Shown: positions 44,567 to 54,357, counted from the stretch's first letter. The stretch is DNA of 64,000 nucleotides from JANQSS01 sp965249735 (GCA_965249735.1 CBDFMS010000018.1:119167-183166), one strand, 5' to 3'. Notes: generated by a model not told the origin, from the letters alone. Program-made: numbers and translations.

Positions 44567-45583
44567 ATGGAAAATATAAAAAGCCTAAAATCAATTTTAT
44601 CTTCACCTAAAGACATTGTGCTAACGTCTCATAGAAACCCCGATGGCGATGCCATTGGCTCTACCTTGGGATTGCGGCATTATCTGGAACAATTGGGCCA
44701 CAAGGTGGTGGTGGCCGTCCCTTCCGAGTACCCCCCGTTTCTGGCTTGGATTGCCAGGGGCAACTGATATTTTTGATTTATGACCATAATCAAGAAGCAG
44801 TCAAAGAGGTGTTGGAAAAAAGCGGACATTGTTTTTTGTTTGGATTTCAACTCCCTTGACAGGATCGATAGGATGGGGGAAATTATTGCCCCGCTCACAT
44901 GTCCCAAGGTCTTGATAGACCACCACCTGTTGCCCGATGATTTTGCCGATTATGTTTTTGAGCGATACTTCTGCCAGCAGTACGAGGTGAACTGGTACAT
45001 GATTTTATCTGTATGTTGGAGGATGAAGAAAAGATAAATACGGATATTGGTGAGTGCCTTTTTACGGGTATTTTGACAGATACAGGCTCGTTTAAATATG
45101 CTACCTCACCAAAAGTCTTTAGGATGGTGGGCGACCTTTTGGCATTGGGGATTGATGATGCCAAAATACAAGATAAGATTTATAACAGTTTGGAAGAGAA
45201 GCACTTACGCCTTTTGGGGCATGTGCTGAACAACAGAATGGAGGTGTTGGCCGAATATCGGACTGCCATCATCTGTCTGACCAAAGGCGATTATGAAAAT
45301 TTCAACATCCAAAGGGCGATACAGAGGGGATGGTCAATAAGATGCTGCAGTTGAAGGATGTCGTCATGGCTGTTTTTATCCATGAGCAACCCACTATCAC
45401 GAAATTTCCCTCCGTTCCAAAGGCGATTTTTCCGTACAGGAAATTGCCAAAAAGCACTTTCGGGGAGGGGGGCATAAAAATGCTTCGGGGGGGTATTCCT
45501 ACATAGGCCTACGGCCTACAGTCAAAAAATTCAAAGCCATTTTACCTGAACACAAAGAAGCGCTTTTAGCTGCTAAAATTTAA
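44567..45583 (+). pseudogene. DHH-family phosphoesterase (NrnA-like), frameshifted
   Basis: Pieces in different frames join into one DHH/DHHA1 protein of about 340 residues: ILSSPKDIVLTSHRNPDGDA with IGSTLGLRHYLEQLG, DIVFCLDFNSLDRIDRMGEI, the DHH motif in VLIDHHLLPDDFADYVF, GILTDTGSFKYATSP, and the DHHA1 end FRGGGHKNASGGYSY. NrnA proteins degrade nanoRNA and dephosphorylate pAp. At least four indels, e.g. near 44760, 44970, 45315 and 45400. Conservation between the breaks argues for read errors. Confidence 0.85.
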
Positions 45584-45649
45584 TAGCTGTTCAAAGTACT
45601 TCGTTTGGAATGGTTCAGATATTTGAATTTGAATTTTTCAACAGGAAAT

Positions 45650-45871
45650 CGGGGCAAACGCATCAAAATTTTTGAAGCCATCTGAGCCCCAGCGGGGCGG
45701 CCCTATCGGTAGAAACAGGACGCAAACCTTTTCCATAGCTCCGTAGGAGCGGGATAATACAAAGTGAGATCAAAATATTCCGCTCCTACGGAGCTAATGG
45801 AAAGCCCAATTTGTTTTCTACCGATATAATCGCCCCTCTGGGGCTTGAAAAATTTTGATGCGTTTGCCCTG
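45650..45871. mobile_element. 222-bp palindromic element with 9-bp target duplication
   Basis: Terminal inverted repeats of 24 bp with one mismatch (left end CGGGGCAAACGCATCAAAAT). Further paired blocks lie inside (ATCGGTAGAAA/TTTCTACCGAT and TAGCTCCGTAGGAGCG/CGCTCCTACGGAGCTA), so the whole strand can fold into one long hairpin. ACAGGAAAT occurs directly on both sides (45641-45649 and 45872-45880). Non-coding; needs a transposase in trans. Confidence 0.85.
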
Positions 45872-45950
45872 ACAGGAAATTGGCCAGCTTTTTATTTTGA
45901 AAAATATTCAACTTCCCATTCCCTTAATTTTTATAATAAAATATTCAATA

Positions 45951-46865
45951 ATGAAAAATCTTTTCATCCTATTCCTCGCTGTCTCTTTTTTGCTGCCTTT
46001 CGTGTGGCGAAGACCTCAGTACCACACCGAATGGTTACAAAATAGAATGGCTTTCCAAAGGCGAAGGCAAAAGGGTTGAAGCCCGGTGAGAAAGCATTGG
46101 CCCATCTATATTATTATTTGGATGGTAAAATGCAGGCCACTACAAGGTCATCCGGCAAGGCTTTTCCCATTCAGGTAAACACAAAAGAAGAGCTACTGGA
46201 AATGAAAGAAAAAGGGCAGCCAACCCTATTTACGATGCTGTTCCAAACTTGCGGGTGGGCGATAGCATAAAAATCGTCATCCCTATTACGGAAGAAATGC
46301 GTGCCAATCCTGATGTAAAGGATGCCAAAGAAATGTTTTACTACATTGCTTTGGAAGGTGCCAGATCTGAAGCAGGTTATAAGGCGGGAAATGGAAGCTG
46401 AAAAAGCAAAGGCGGAAGCCAAGCAAGCCGAACTTGCCGAGTTGTCAAAAGGGACTATAGCAAGAGCTGGTGATATAGAGAAATTGGCGAAAGATATTGC
46501 CAAACAATATAGAAAATGGCCAACTGGCAGATAAGATCAAGGCCACGGCTTCCGGCCTTAAATACATGGTTTTGGAAGAAGGCACTGGAAACCCAACTCA
46601 GGTAGGCAAGGAGATAGACGTGCATTATTATGGCATGCTGACCAATGGTGAAATGTTCGATAATTCTTTCAACCGGGGCAGCCCGATCTCATTTCCGTTG
46701 GGAACAGGTAGGGTAATACCTGGATGGGATGAAGGCTTGGCATTAATGAAAGGAGGGGATAGGGGCGTTTTATTTATCCCTTCTGAATTGGGCTATGGAA
46801 AAGCTGGGAGCGGGGCTAAAATCCCACCAGATTCTGAACTTATTTTTTACGTAGAGATTTTATAG
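45951..46865 (+). pseudogene. FKBP-type peptidyl-prolyl isomerase, frameshifted in N-terminal half
   Basis: Signal peptide MKNLFILFLAVSFLLPFV, a first domain (GEKALAHLYYYLDGKMQATT, VGDSIKIVIPITEEMRANPD), an Ala/Lys/Glu-rich helix, then an intact FKBP domain from 46550: VLEEGTGNPTQVGKEIDVHY, NGEMFDNSFNRGSPISFPLG, VIPGWDEGLALMKGGDRGVL, IPPDSELIFYVEIL. The active-site Tyr, Asp, Trp and Phe residues are present. Frame changes occur near 46000, 46070, 46235, 46360 and 46510. Probably a periplasmic folding factor, most likely intact in reality. Confidence 0.85.
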
Positions 46866-46885
46866 GATTAATTGTTTATTGCTGA

Positions 46886-46971
46886 TAAGTTCTCAATAAT
46901 GGAGAGGGAAGTGGAGAGAGGAAGAATTTTATTTTTTCCCTTTCACTTCCCTCTTCATTATTGAGAACTTA
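46886..46971. repeat. 28-bp inverted repeat (repeat D family)
   Basis: TAAGTTCTCAATAATG and CATTATTGAGAACTTA form the outer arms, continuing inward as GAGGGAAGTG/CACTTCCCTC, in the gap between FKBP and prfB. Related hairpins are at 39580-39624 and 52171-52219. Confidence 0.75.
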
Positions 46972-47132
46972 CTATTGCCGGTTGTTAATTGTTGATAACC
47001 AGCAATATAGGCGTTTAGTGGTTTGAAAAATGCAGCGAAAATTTTTCTATTTAGTCACTTAAGCGACGTACCGGGCAGCAATTAACAACCAACAACCAAC
47101 AACTAACAATCAACAATTAACTAAAAAACAAC

Positions 47133-48226
47133 ATGATCTAACGAACAACTCGCTGTTCTAAAAGATCGGTCGGCTTCTTTAAGGGGGTATCTTTGACGTC
47201 CCTGGCAAAAAAGATCCAAATAGAAGAAAAAGAACAACTTTCTGGCGACCCGAATTTTTGGGACGACCCCGAACGGGCACAATCCATCCTCAAAGTAATT
47301 AAGCTCAATAAAAAGTGGGGTAGCTCAATATGACCGGGGGGCCGATGCCATTGGGGATGCAGAGGTATTGCTTGAATTTCAAAAAGAGGGGGAAGCTACA
47401 GAAGAGGAAGTGGAGGCGCAATACATTAAGGCGATAAGAGCCAATGATGACCTCGAATTCCGCTCTACTCTCAACCAACCGGAGGATGAGCTAAAACTGC
47501 ATTCTGGAAATCAACGCTGGTGCAGGTGGTACAGAGGCCTGTGATTGGACTTCCATGCTGCTCCGCATGTATGTAATGTGGGCAGAAAAAAATGGATTTA
47601 AAACCTCTACATTGCATATTGTAGATGGTGATGCGGCAGGCATCAAGTCGGTCGGAATTGAAATTTCAGGCGACTATGTATTTGGCCTTTTGAAAGGTGA
47701 AAATGGCGTTCACCGTTTGGTGCGGGTCAGCCCGTTCAATTCACAGGGCAAACGGATGACCTCCTTTTCCTCGGTTTTTGTCCATCCAATGATTGATGAT
47801 ACCATAGAAGTGGTAGTCAAAGCATCTGACCTTCGTTGGGACACTTTTCGGGCAAGCGGCGCTGGTGGGCAGCACGTCAACAAAACGGAATCTGCTGTCC
47901 GTGTAACGCACATCCCAAGTGGCATTGTCGCAGAATGTCAGCAGGAACGCTCGCAGCACCAGAACAGGGATAAGGCCATGCAAATGCTCAAGTCCCGCCT
48001 CTATGAAGTGGAACTGGAAAAGCAACGGTCTGAAAGGGACAAAATTGAGGCTGGCAAAATGAAAAACGAATGGGGCAGCCAGATCCGCAGCTACGTCCTC
48101 GACGACCGCTGGGTGAAAGACCTCCGTTCTGGTTACAAAGTGAACAATCCCGATAAGGTGCTGGATGGGGAACTGGACGGTTTCTTGAAGGCGTTTTTGA
48201 TGATGAAGGAGGAGGTGGAGGAGTGA
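47133..48226 (+). CDS. prfB: Peptide chain release factor 2, with programmed frameshift and extra indels
   Basis: The classic RF2 autoregulatory site is present: AGGGGG (47182-47187), three bases, then CTT TGA C (47191-47197), where the ribosome slips +1 over an in-frame TGA stop. The leader reads NEQLAVLKDRSASLRGYL before the stop. Downstream are IQIEEKEQLSGDPNFWDDPE, then the RF2 core in one frame from 47555, with SGAGGQHVNKTESAVRVTHI (the GGQ catalytic motif) and the C-terminal KVNNPDKVLDGELDGF. The SPF stop-recognition motif is present as RVSPFN. Additional non-programmed shifts lie near 47137, 47206-47212, 47320 and 47495. Confidence 0.88.
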
Positions 48227-48241
48227 TGGGGAAAGGGAAAT

Positions 48242-48278
48242 AAAAAGCCCCGTTGCCAAAATGGCAACGGGGCTTTTT
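48242..48278. terminator. Bidirectional terminator
   Basis: Perfect 17-bp stem (AAAAAGCCCCGTTGCCA / TGGCAACGGGGCTTTTT) with a 3-base loop, 15 bp after the prfB stop and 16 bp before the end of the convergent Uma2-like gene. Confidence 0.92.
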
Positions 48279-48293
48279 ATTTATTCCACAAAT

Positions 48294-48920
48294 CTATACA
48301 ACACCTTCTTCCTTCAAATATTCCGCAACATTAAACTTAACCCCATCCATCAATTCCAGTTCTTCGTCCCAATTGTGGATTTTCCAAGGTTGGCCTTTAA
48401 CCGCAACGATTACTTTTTTGGGGCGGGACAAAACCCAGATCAATTTTTCACCACCAAACTCAAATATTTTATCGGTTCGTACCATGATAAATTCTTCTAT
48501 AGATTTGAAATCCGTGCCTTCCAATTCAATTTGAACATCAACCTCTACCACCAATTTTGGAGGAACGTCCATGTATTTTACTGAAATTTTATCAGGGGTT
48601 AAAACTGATTTTTCTATTATGGCAATATCGTAGCTTAAATTGTTATTATGGCTCAGGTGATTACCAATTTCATTAGTGAAAATCCGATATTTTTTGCGAT
48701 CCAATAATGTACAAACGTTCATTATCAAATACTCAATTATCAGTGATTGCAAACTACTACATCCCATAATTTCTTCTTTTGTTTTTGTTTTGTTTAAAAC
48801 ATCTTTATAACCTTTATAATAGAATGGGATGCCATCCATTACCTCTTTGATAAGGTAGGCAGGTATTTTATTAACTTTCTTTTTTTCTGCTTTTATCTTC
48901 TTCTCAATTACTGTTTCCAT
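48294..48920 (-). CDS. Uma2/DUF820-like nuclease-fold protein
   Basis: About 208 residues from the ATG before ETVIEKKIK (an ATG six codons earlier is possible). The PD-(D/E)XK-like core has YRIFTNEIGNHL, SYDIAII and PPKLVVEVDVQ, followed by a late block IWVLSRPKKVIVAVK, as in Uma2 family putative restriction-like endonucleases. These are common orphan genes in Bacteroidota and cyanobacteria with no settled function. Frame is intact, unlike genes just upstream. Confidence 0.75.
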   Translation of the reverse strand: METVIEKKIKAEKKKVNKIPAYLIKEVMDGIPFYYKGYKDVLNKTKTKEEIMGCSSLQSLIIEYLIMNVCTLLDRKKYRIFTNEIGNHLSHNNNLSYDIAIIEKSVLTPDKISVKYMDVPPKLVVEVDVQIELEGTDFKSIEEFIMVRTDKIFEFGGEKLIWVLSRPKKVIVAVKGQPWKIHNWDEELELMDGVKFNVAEYLKEEGVV

Positions 48921-49015
48921 ATCTTGAATTTTTAGCAAGGTAAGTATTTTTCAGAGAATGTAAAACCCGACTGCCCATTCCAGGCCGGAATGGGCAGTTG
49001 TAAAAAGGGTAGAAT

Positions 49016-52000
49016 TTACTGACCTCCCCCCTTATCCTTCTTCTTCTTAAACGGGTTCCACTCCTCCAATTTCTTTTTCGCCTCTTCCTCCAATTTTTTC
49101 TTTTTCTCCTCGCCCAACAGTTTTTTCGCCTCTTCCTCCAATTTCTTTTTGGCCTCGTCTTCCAGCCGTTTTTTGGCTTCCTCCTCCAATTTCTTTTTGG
49201 CATCGGCGGCCACTTTATCCACTTCTTTTTTGGCCTGATCGGTGAGTTTCTTCTTTTCCTCCTCCAAACGTTTTTCCGCTTCTGCTTTGGCCTTGGCAGT
49301 GGCTCTTTCTGCTTCTTCTTTTGCTGTATTAACGGCTACGTCCTTTAGTGTTTGGGATTCTCCTTTTCCTTCTGTGCCCAAAAAGTCAATCTTTATTTTA
49401 GGATCGGTCATCGAGCCACTGATTCCGATTCGGACATTCACAAATTCGCCTGCATCTACGTTCAGCCCCACCTTGGCAGCTTCTTTGGTCAAAAGATCAA
49501 GGCCAGTATTGGCGGCTGCACCCAATGGATTTTTGCCGATTTTCTCCCGGGGGATTTTAGCGTCTATATAATAGCTCATATCGCTGCCCGTAATTTTATG
49601 TGTGCCTCCGATTTTCATGGCAATGTCCTCATAAATGTGATCGAACTCCTTTAGGGTCAATGCCCCATTGGCGATACTGAACCAGTTTTTGGAATTTTTA
49701 ATATCGAAATTTTTAAAGGCATCTACTTTCAGTTTGTTGCCGATTTCTTCCAACGGCCCAAAAGCGGCTATCTTTCCATTAATGGTGTGCAAGAAGCCTT
49801 CGGACGTGATGGTTTCCAGATCGGGCATCATGTCTTTTCCAAGAATGCTGCTGATATTGAATCGGGTATTGAAATTACCTTTGATGTATTTACCGATGGG
49901 AGCAACAGCCTCGAAAGTATTAAAGGTGTTGAAGGCTTTTTGGAAATCCATATTCGCCAATTGCATGCTCAGATCGAACTTGGGTTTTTCGTTCTCCTTT
50001 GTATCATAACCACCCATGATAGCCATTTTACCACCCAAAAGGTCGGTAGTCACATCCTCGAATGTTACTGCTTCATCCGCTATAACAAGGCCTCCGTTCA
50101 GGTTCCTCATTTCCATATTATCATAGATGACTTTATCCATATCGGCATCAATATGAATGTCCATCCCTTGTGGCACAAGAAACGGTTCAGTTGCCTCTGT
50201 CGGAGAGGTTGTAGTAACTTCCTCTTCCGTCATAAACTGGTTGAGGTTCATGTATTTAGAGGATACTTTTAGATCACCACCGATGGTGCCGTTTTTGAAA
50301 ACATAATCCCATATATTCGTCAAAACGCCAGAGCCTGCAAAGTCACTATCGCCGATATTGCCACTTAAATTGTTGGTAGTCAGCTTGTTGGGTGTTATCT
50401 GGACATTGCCCTTTAGGTCTTTTAATTGGTAACCATAAGCATCCATTTTACCAATGCCCGCATCCACCTTAAAATCAAATCGGTTAAACAATTCCTCCTC
50501 ACTTGAAGCCGGCCCGCTGCCAACTGCCAACTGCTCCCCGTCAACTGCCTCTTCTTCCTCCAGCCATTCATCGGCATTGAAATAGTTGGAACGAAGTTTA
50601 AAATCCCCCTTCATAGTTGCATCTGGTGAAAAATAGGCGAGGATGTTATCAATTTCGCCGCTTCCGCTCATATCACTTTTGCCAAGTTTCATATCGAAAT
50701 TGGACACCTGTACATTGCGGGGGGTAAAATAGGTACGCAAGGCATCAATGCGGACAGGGGGCAGGCCATCGGCTACATAGTTCAGATTTTCAATGCTCGC
50801 TTGTCCTTTCATGTCCACCTTTTCATAATCACCTTTATCCAAAGAAGACATACGAGCTTTGGCTGTTATATCCATGTCCACTTTCCCATTTAAAGTAGAA
50901 ACACCTTCCATTGGAAATGCACGGACGAGGTCGCCCAGATCCAATTGGCCTTTGATCTCGGTGTCCACATTGGGGTCGGACATGGGCGTTTTTAATTTGA
51001 AAAAACCTTGGATCGGATTGTTGCCTACTTTCAGATCAAACTTAGAAATATCCACCAGCATTTTATCCAGATCGGAAGTTGGGCTGTTTATATTGATGTC
51101 GGTATTGATGCCTGAAATACCAATTGGCAGATCGGGGTATTTGATGTCGCCATTAGCAATGGAGAGGTTTACTTTAAATGTGGGATACCGTTCAGGCGAT
51201 GCGCTGTAAACCCCTTTTGCAAAACCATCCAACTGGAATTTGCCTACCGCTTTTACATTCTCATAGCCTTTTATATAGGCATTGGGGATCATGGAAAGCA
51301 GGGCTTTGAAATCGGATGATGGCGCATTGAAGGTCAGGTCAACTTCCGCATTTCCCTCCTCGGTCAATCCCAACCAACCGTCTGTTATTAGCTGCAACTC
51401 ATTGATAGTCAGGTCGTTTTCCCGAAGTGTGTATTTTGAATTGGGCATGTCTATGTTGAAACCTGCCGTATAATCCAATTTTGCTTTTTTCAAATAGGTA
51501 ACCCCCTCTGCTTTTGCAGTTAGCTCATCAATAACAGTTTTGGTATCCAGATCGAAAACATCTTGTGTGAAATCACCTTTCCCATTATGGTTCAGGCCGG
51601 CCATTTCTACATAAGTATCCCAGAGGCGGTCGTCGTAAATGATATGGCCATCTGTGATGGAGTAGGACTGTAATTGGATTTCAAAAGGAGTGCTTTCTGT
51701 GGTAGTTTCACCCGTTTCTTTCGCAATGTCATAATTCGTTTTTCCATTTTTTAAAATAATGACATTCATTTCGGGTTTCACCAAATCCACTGAATTGATC
51801 TGCAGCGGCACTTCGCCGAAATTATAGGCCGACCAAAAATCAACAGCCACATCAAATGATTCACCTGCCGCTAATTTTACCCCCTCAAATTCCTCCTGTC
51901 CAATAACCGAATAATCGGTTACTTTCAAACTGACGTTTGGGAAATCACGGATCAGGGAAATGTCCACATCTTTGAAATCAACGGTAGCGTTGAGGTTTTC

Positions 52001-52126
52001 GTTGGTGGCTTTTTTGAGTTCGGCGACTATTTCATCTTTGAAAAAATAGGGGATGGCCACCAAGGCTGCCACTAAAAGGATGACCAAAACAAGGACGAAA
52101 AGCAGGATTTTTTTAATTACTTTCAT
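49016..52126 (-). CDS. AsmA-family protein with Lys/Glu-rich C-terminal repeat
   Basis: 1036 residues from the ATG before KVIKKILLFVLVLVILLVAA, the single N-terminal membrane anchor. The large periplasmic part has the AsmA start (NLNATVDFKDVDISLIRDFP, VSLKVTDYSVIG) and repeating beta segments of the AsmA/TamB/YhdP kind, now thought to carry phospholipids between membranes. From about residue 925 a charged coiled-coil-like tail of repeated KKLEEEAKKK units runs to a basic KKKKDKGGGQ end; this is unusual for the family. The longer open frame (to 52264) runs through a hairpin repeat and is not used. Confidence 0.88.
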   Translation of the reverse strand: MKVIKKILLFVLVLVILLVAALVAIPYFFKDEIVAELKKATNENLNATVDFKDVDISLIRDFPNVSLKVTDYSVIGQEEFEGVKLAAGESFDVAVDFWSAYNFGEVPLQINSVDLVKPEMNVIILKNGKTNYDIAKETGETTTESTPFEIQLQSYSITDGHIIYDDRLWDTYVEMAGLNHNGKGDFTQDVFDLDTKTVIDELTAKAEGVTYLKKAKLDYTAGFNIDMPNSKYTLRENDLTINELQLITDGWLGLTEEGNAEVDLTFNAPSSDFKALLSMIPNAYIKGYENVKAVGKFQLDGFAKGVYSASPERYPTFKVNLSIANGDIKYPDLPIGISGINTDININSPTSDLDKMLVDISKFDLKVGNNPIQGFFKLKTPMSDPNVDTEIKGQLDLGDLVRAFPMEGVSTLNGKVDMDITAKARMSSLDKGDYEKVDMKGQASIENLNYVADGLPPVRIDALRTYFTPRNVQVSNFDMKLGKSDMSGSGEIDNILAYFSPDATMKGDFKLRSNYFNADEWLEEEEAVDGEQLAVGSGPASSEEELFNRFDFKVDAGIGKMDAYGYQLKDLKGNVQITPNKLTTNNLSGNIGDSDFAGSGVLTNIWDYVFKNGTIGGDLKVSSKYMNLNQFMTEEEVTTTSPTEATEPFLVPQGMDIHIDADMDKVIYDNMEMRNLNGGLVIADEAVTFEDVTTDLLGGKMAIMGGYDTKENEKPKFDLSMQLANMDFQKAFNTFNTFEAVAPIGKYIKGNFNTRFNISSILGKDMMPDLETITSEGFLHTINGKIAAFGPLEEIGNKLKVDAFKNFDIKNSKNWFSIANGALTLKEFDHIYEDIAMKIGGTHKITGSDMSYYIDAKIPREKIGKNPLGAAANTGLDLLTKEAAKVGLNVDAGEFVNVRIGISGSMTDPKIKIDFLGTEGKGESQTLKDVAVNTAKEEAERATAKAKAEAEKRLEEEKKKLTDQAKKEVDKVAADAKKKLEEEAKKRLEDEAKKKLEEEAKKLLGEEKKKKLEEEAKKKLEEWNPFKKKKDKGGGQ

Positions 52127-52686
52127 ATTGTGATAAACCAGTTTTGTGAAAACTAAATAAATTCTCAATAGAGGGAAGTGAAAGAGAAAAAATGAAATTT
52201 TTTCTCTTTCACTCCCCTCTGAAAAATTTTTGGAGAGAGAAGAAAAAATTGATCCCGAATTCACTTCGGGATTCTTCTCTCTCCATTATTGAAAACTTAC
52301 AAAACTAAAGTTGACGAGGAGAAATTAGCTTAGTGAAACGTAAAAGTAGGATGCGCTGGAACAAATGATTACACATATCCATTAAATCGTTTCTTTAGGG
52401 CAAATGTTTTATAAAGGACTGATATTTCCCAATTGGTCACAGTAACAGAATAAATAAAGGGTCACTACTTAGCACCCGCCAGTTCACTAACCCCCGACTT
52501 CAGCCGGGGGTATGGCACAAAATTTACCGGGTTTTAACCCAAAAAGCAGCACTTATATTTTGGGTTAAAACCCGGAAAGGTGCATCATCCTCCCCTGACT
52601 AAAGTCAGGGGTTAGTAAACTGGCAGGTGCTAAGTAATTACGATAAAGGAAGGGTAGGTAAGGTTTTGAAAACAAACTAAAAAGGA
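52127..52686. other. Intergenic region with hairpins and repeat E
   Basis: No gene. Contains a hairpin 52171-52219 (GAGGGAAGTGAAAGAG arms), a second 52232-52284 (GGAGAGAGAAGAA arms) with the small CCCGAA/TTCGGG hairpin in its loop, both inside a looser pair of arms (TTCTCAATA/TATTGAAAA), then repeat E copy 1. Confidence 0.75.
52469..52633. repeat. Repeat E, copy 1 (165-bp nested palindrome)
   Basis: Outer arms TTAGCACC/GGTGCTAA, next AGTTCACTAACCCC/GGGGTTAGTAAACT, then CCCGACTTCAGCCGGGGG- and TCAGGGG-type stem-loops, and central CCGGGTTTTAACCCAAAA/TTTTGGGTTAAAACCCGG. The whole folds as one stem with side hairpins. A second copy is at 57961-58101. Confidence 0.85.
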
Positions 52687-54255
52687 TCAGACCCAAACGG
52701 CAAAAATCTCTTTGCCGCTGTGTTGAATGGGTTTTTTCTGCCATGTTTTTTTTGTGCGGTGTTCAAAAATGAGGAGATAGCCTTTATCGCAATTTTGCCG
52801 TTCAAGATAATCACTTAATTGATCAAGGCCGGCCAAATGTTTTTTTGGCCCATACCATCTTTTTAGCTCAATGATATATTTTTTGTATTGGTAATAGGTT
52901 ACTACAATGTCCAACCGTTTTTCTTCTGAAATTTGAGGCTCCACAAATGTATATCCACCTCCGTTGAGGATTGGTTGGAGGAATGACAAAAAGATCAGCC
53001 TGCCTTCCCGTTCCAAAAAAGCTTCGTCCTTTTCCCGGTACTGCTCTTTCATAAATTGTTGGAATTTCAAAAGCAACAGTTCAATGTCCAGTTGTTTGTC
53101 CGGTTTGATCACTTCCAGCCGGTTGCCCTTGTCAGTCCTAACCAAACTGATTTCCATTTTAGAGGACATATAATTGTAGATCAATTGCTCATAAATCCGG
53201 TTATGGATACGGACGCCACTTCTATTTGAAAAAATACCATATTGAAAACCCATAAAAATAAGTGGGCTATGGACATTAAAATTGAAATGGGCACCTTCCA
53301 TTAAAATAGAAAAGACAAAATCGTACAACTCCTGATCGTTTTCAAGGTTTTTGATTAGGGTGTCAAAATTGGTATTGGTTTCTTGTAATAAAAGGTTGAC
53401 CGCTTTTTCCACATCAGCCAATGTCCAAGTTTTTTCTTCTTTAAAAGGCAAAATTTCCTCGGCAATGGTTTTGCAGAGTTTACTGATCAGAAATGGATAG
53501 CCGGACGTATAATAATAGAGTTTTTCAGAAAGGGCCGTAATATCCATTTTCACTTGTTCCTCCTTTGCATAATCCTCCAGCATCGGTGCTATTTCGGAAG
53601 GGGAGAAACCCATGTCCACTTTAAAATCGGTTGCAATGTTCCAAGGGCTATTGAGTTCTGATTTTTCACCAGTCCGTATCTTTGATTTTAATGTTTTTAC
53701 GTCATGGACACCTGCCAGAACAATACTATGGAATGTCGCATTCTCAGGTCTTTCCCGCTGGAGGTATTTGTTTCTCAACATACCGAGAAAACTGAGAAAA
53801 GGATCAAAATTACTACTTGCATCCACTTCATCAATAAGGAGAATAAGTTTTTTACCAGCTTTGTGGACGAGGCCAGTTATGACCTCCGAGAGCAAGTCCA
53901 TATCATGCACTTTGCTCAACTCTTCAGTAATAAAAATGGAGAGGTCTGGATAACGGTATTTTAACGCTCTCCCTATTTGTTTCAAGAACATAGTGGCAAA
54001 TTTCCCATCTGTCTCATGCCATTGTTGGTCAACTCCCTGAAAATTAATTTCAATAGGGATATATGCTTCCATTATTTCCGTTGTCTCAAAAATAAGACGG
54101 AGGGTCGTTGTCTTCCCATATTGTCTGGGACGGTTGATGATGAAATAATCTCCGAATTCCACCATGCCCATTACTGCTTCCATTTTACTTCTATTGTCCA
54201 TCATGTAATGACGACTTGGATAGCACAGGCCAGTGATGTTAAATCTTTTCTTCAT
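52687..54255 (-). CDS. AAA-ATPase-like protein with C-terminal PD-(D/E)XK nuclease domain
   Basis: 522 residues. Walker A-like FIINRPRQYGKTTTLR (about 39-53), Walker B KLILLIDEVD (about 135-144), arginine-rich sensor region around 200, winged-helix-like middle part (WTLADVEKAVNLLL). The C-terminal 110 residues hold RLDIVVTYYQYKKYIIELK (D...ExK nuclease core) and GLDQLSDYLERQNCDKGYLL. This matches the AAA-ATPase_like plus PDDEXK_9 architecture common in Bacteroidota and anaerobes. A role in mobile-element or defence biology is often suspected but unproven. Flanked on both sides by palindromic repeats. Confidence 0.82.
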   Translation of the reverse strand: MKKRFNITGLCYPSRHYMMDNRSKMEAVMGMVEFGDYFIINRPRQYGKTTTLRLIFETTEIMEAYIPIEINFQGVDQQWHETDGKFATMFLKQIGRALKYRYPDLSIFITEELSKVHDMDLLSEVITGLVHKAGKKLILLIDEVDASSNFDPFLSFLGMLRNKYLQRERPENATFHSIVLAGVHDVKTLKSKIRTGEKSELNSPWNIATDFKVDMGFSPSEIAPMLEDYAKEEQVKMDITALSEKLYYYTSGYPFLISKLCKTIAEEILPFKEEKTWTLADVEKAVNLLLQETNTNFDTLIKNLENDQELYDFVFSILMEGAHFNFNVHSPLIFMGFQYGIFSNRSGVRIHNRIYEQLIYNYMSSKMEISLVRTDKGNRLEVIKPDKQLDIELLLLKFQQFMKEQYREKDEAFLEREGRLIFLSFLQPILNGGGYTFVEPQISEEKRLDIVVTYYQYKKYIIELKRWYGPKKHLAGLDQLSDYLERQNCDKGYLLIFEHRTKKTWQKKPIQHSGKEIFAVWV

Positions 54256-54357
54256 AAGGCAAATTTAGGCGATACCCCCTCAATTAAAAACAGATATTTT
54301 TCTTTTGCCTAACTTAGCCTCGCCATTATATTGCATACATTGCATCTGTTCAGTATG

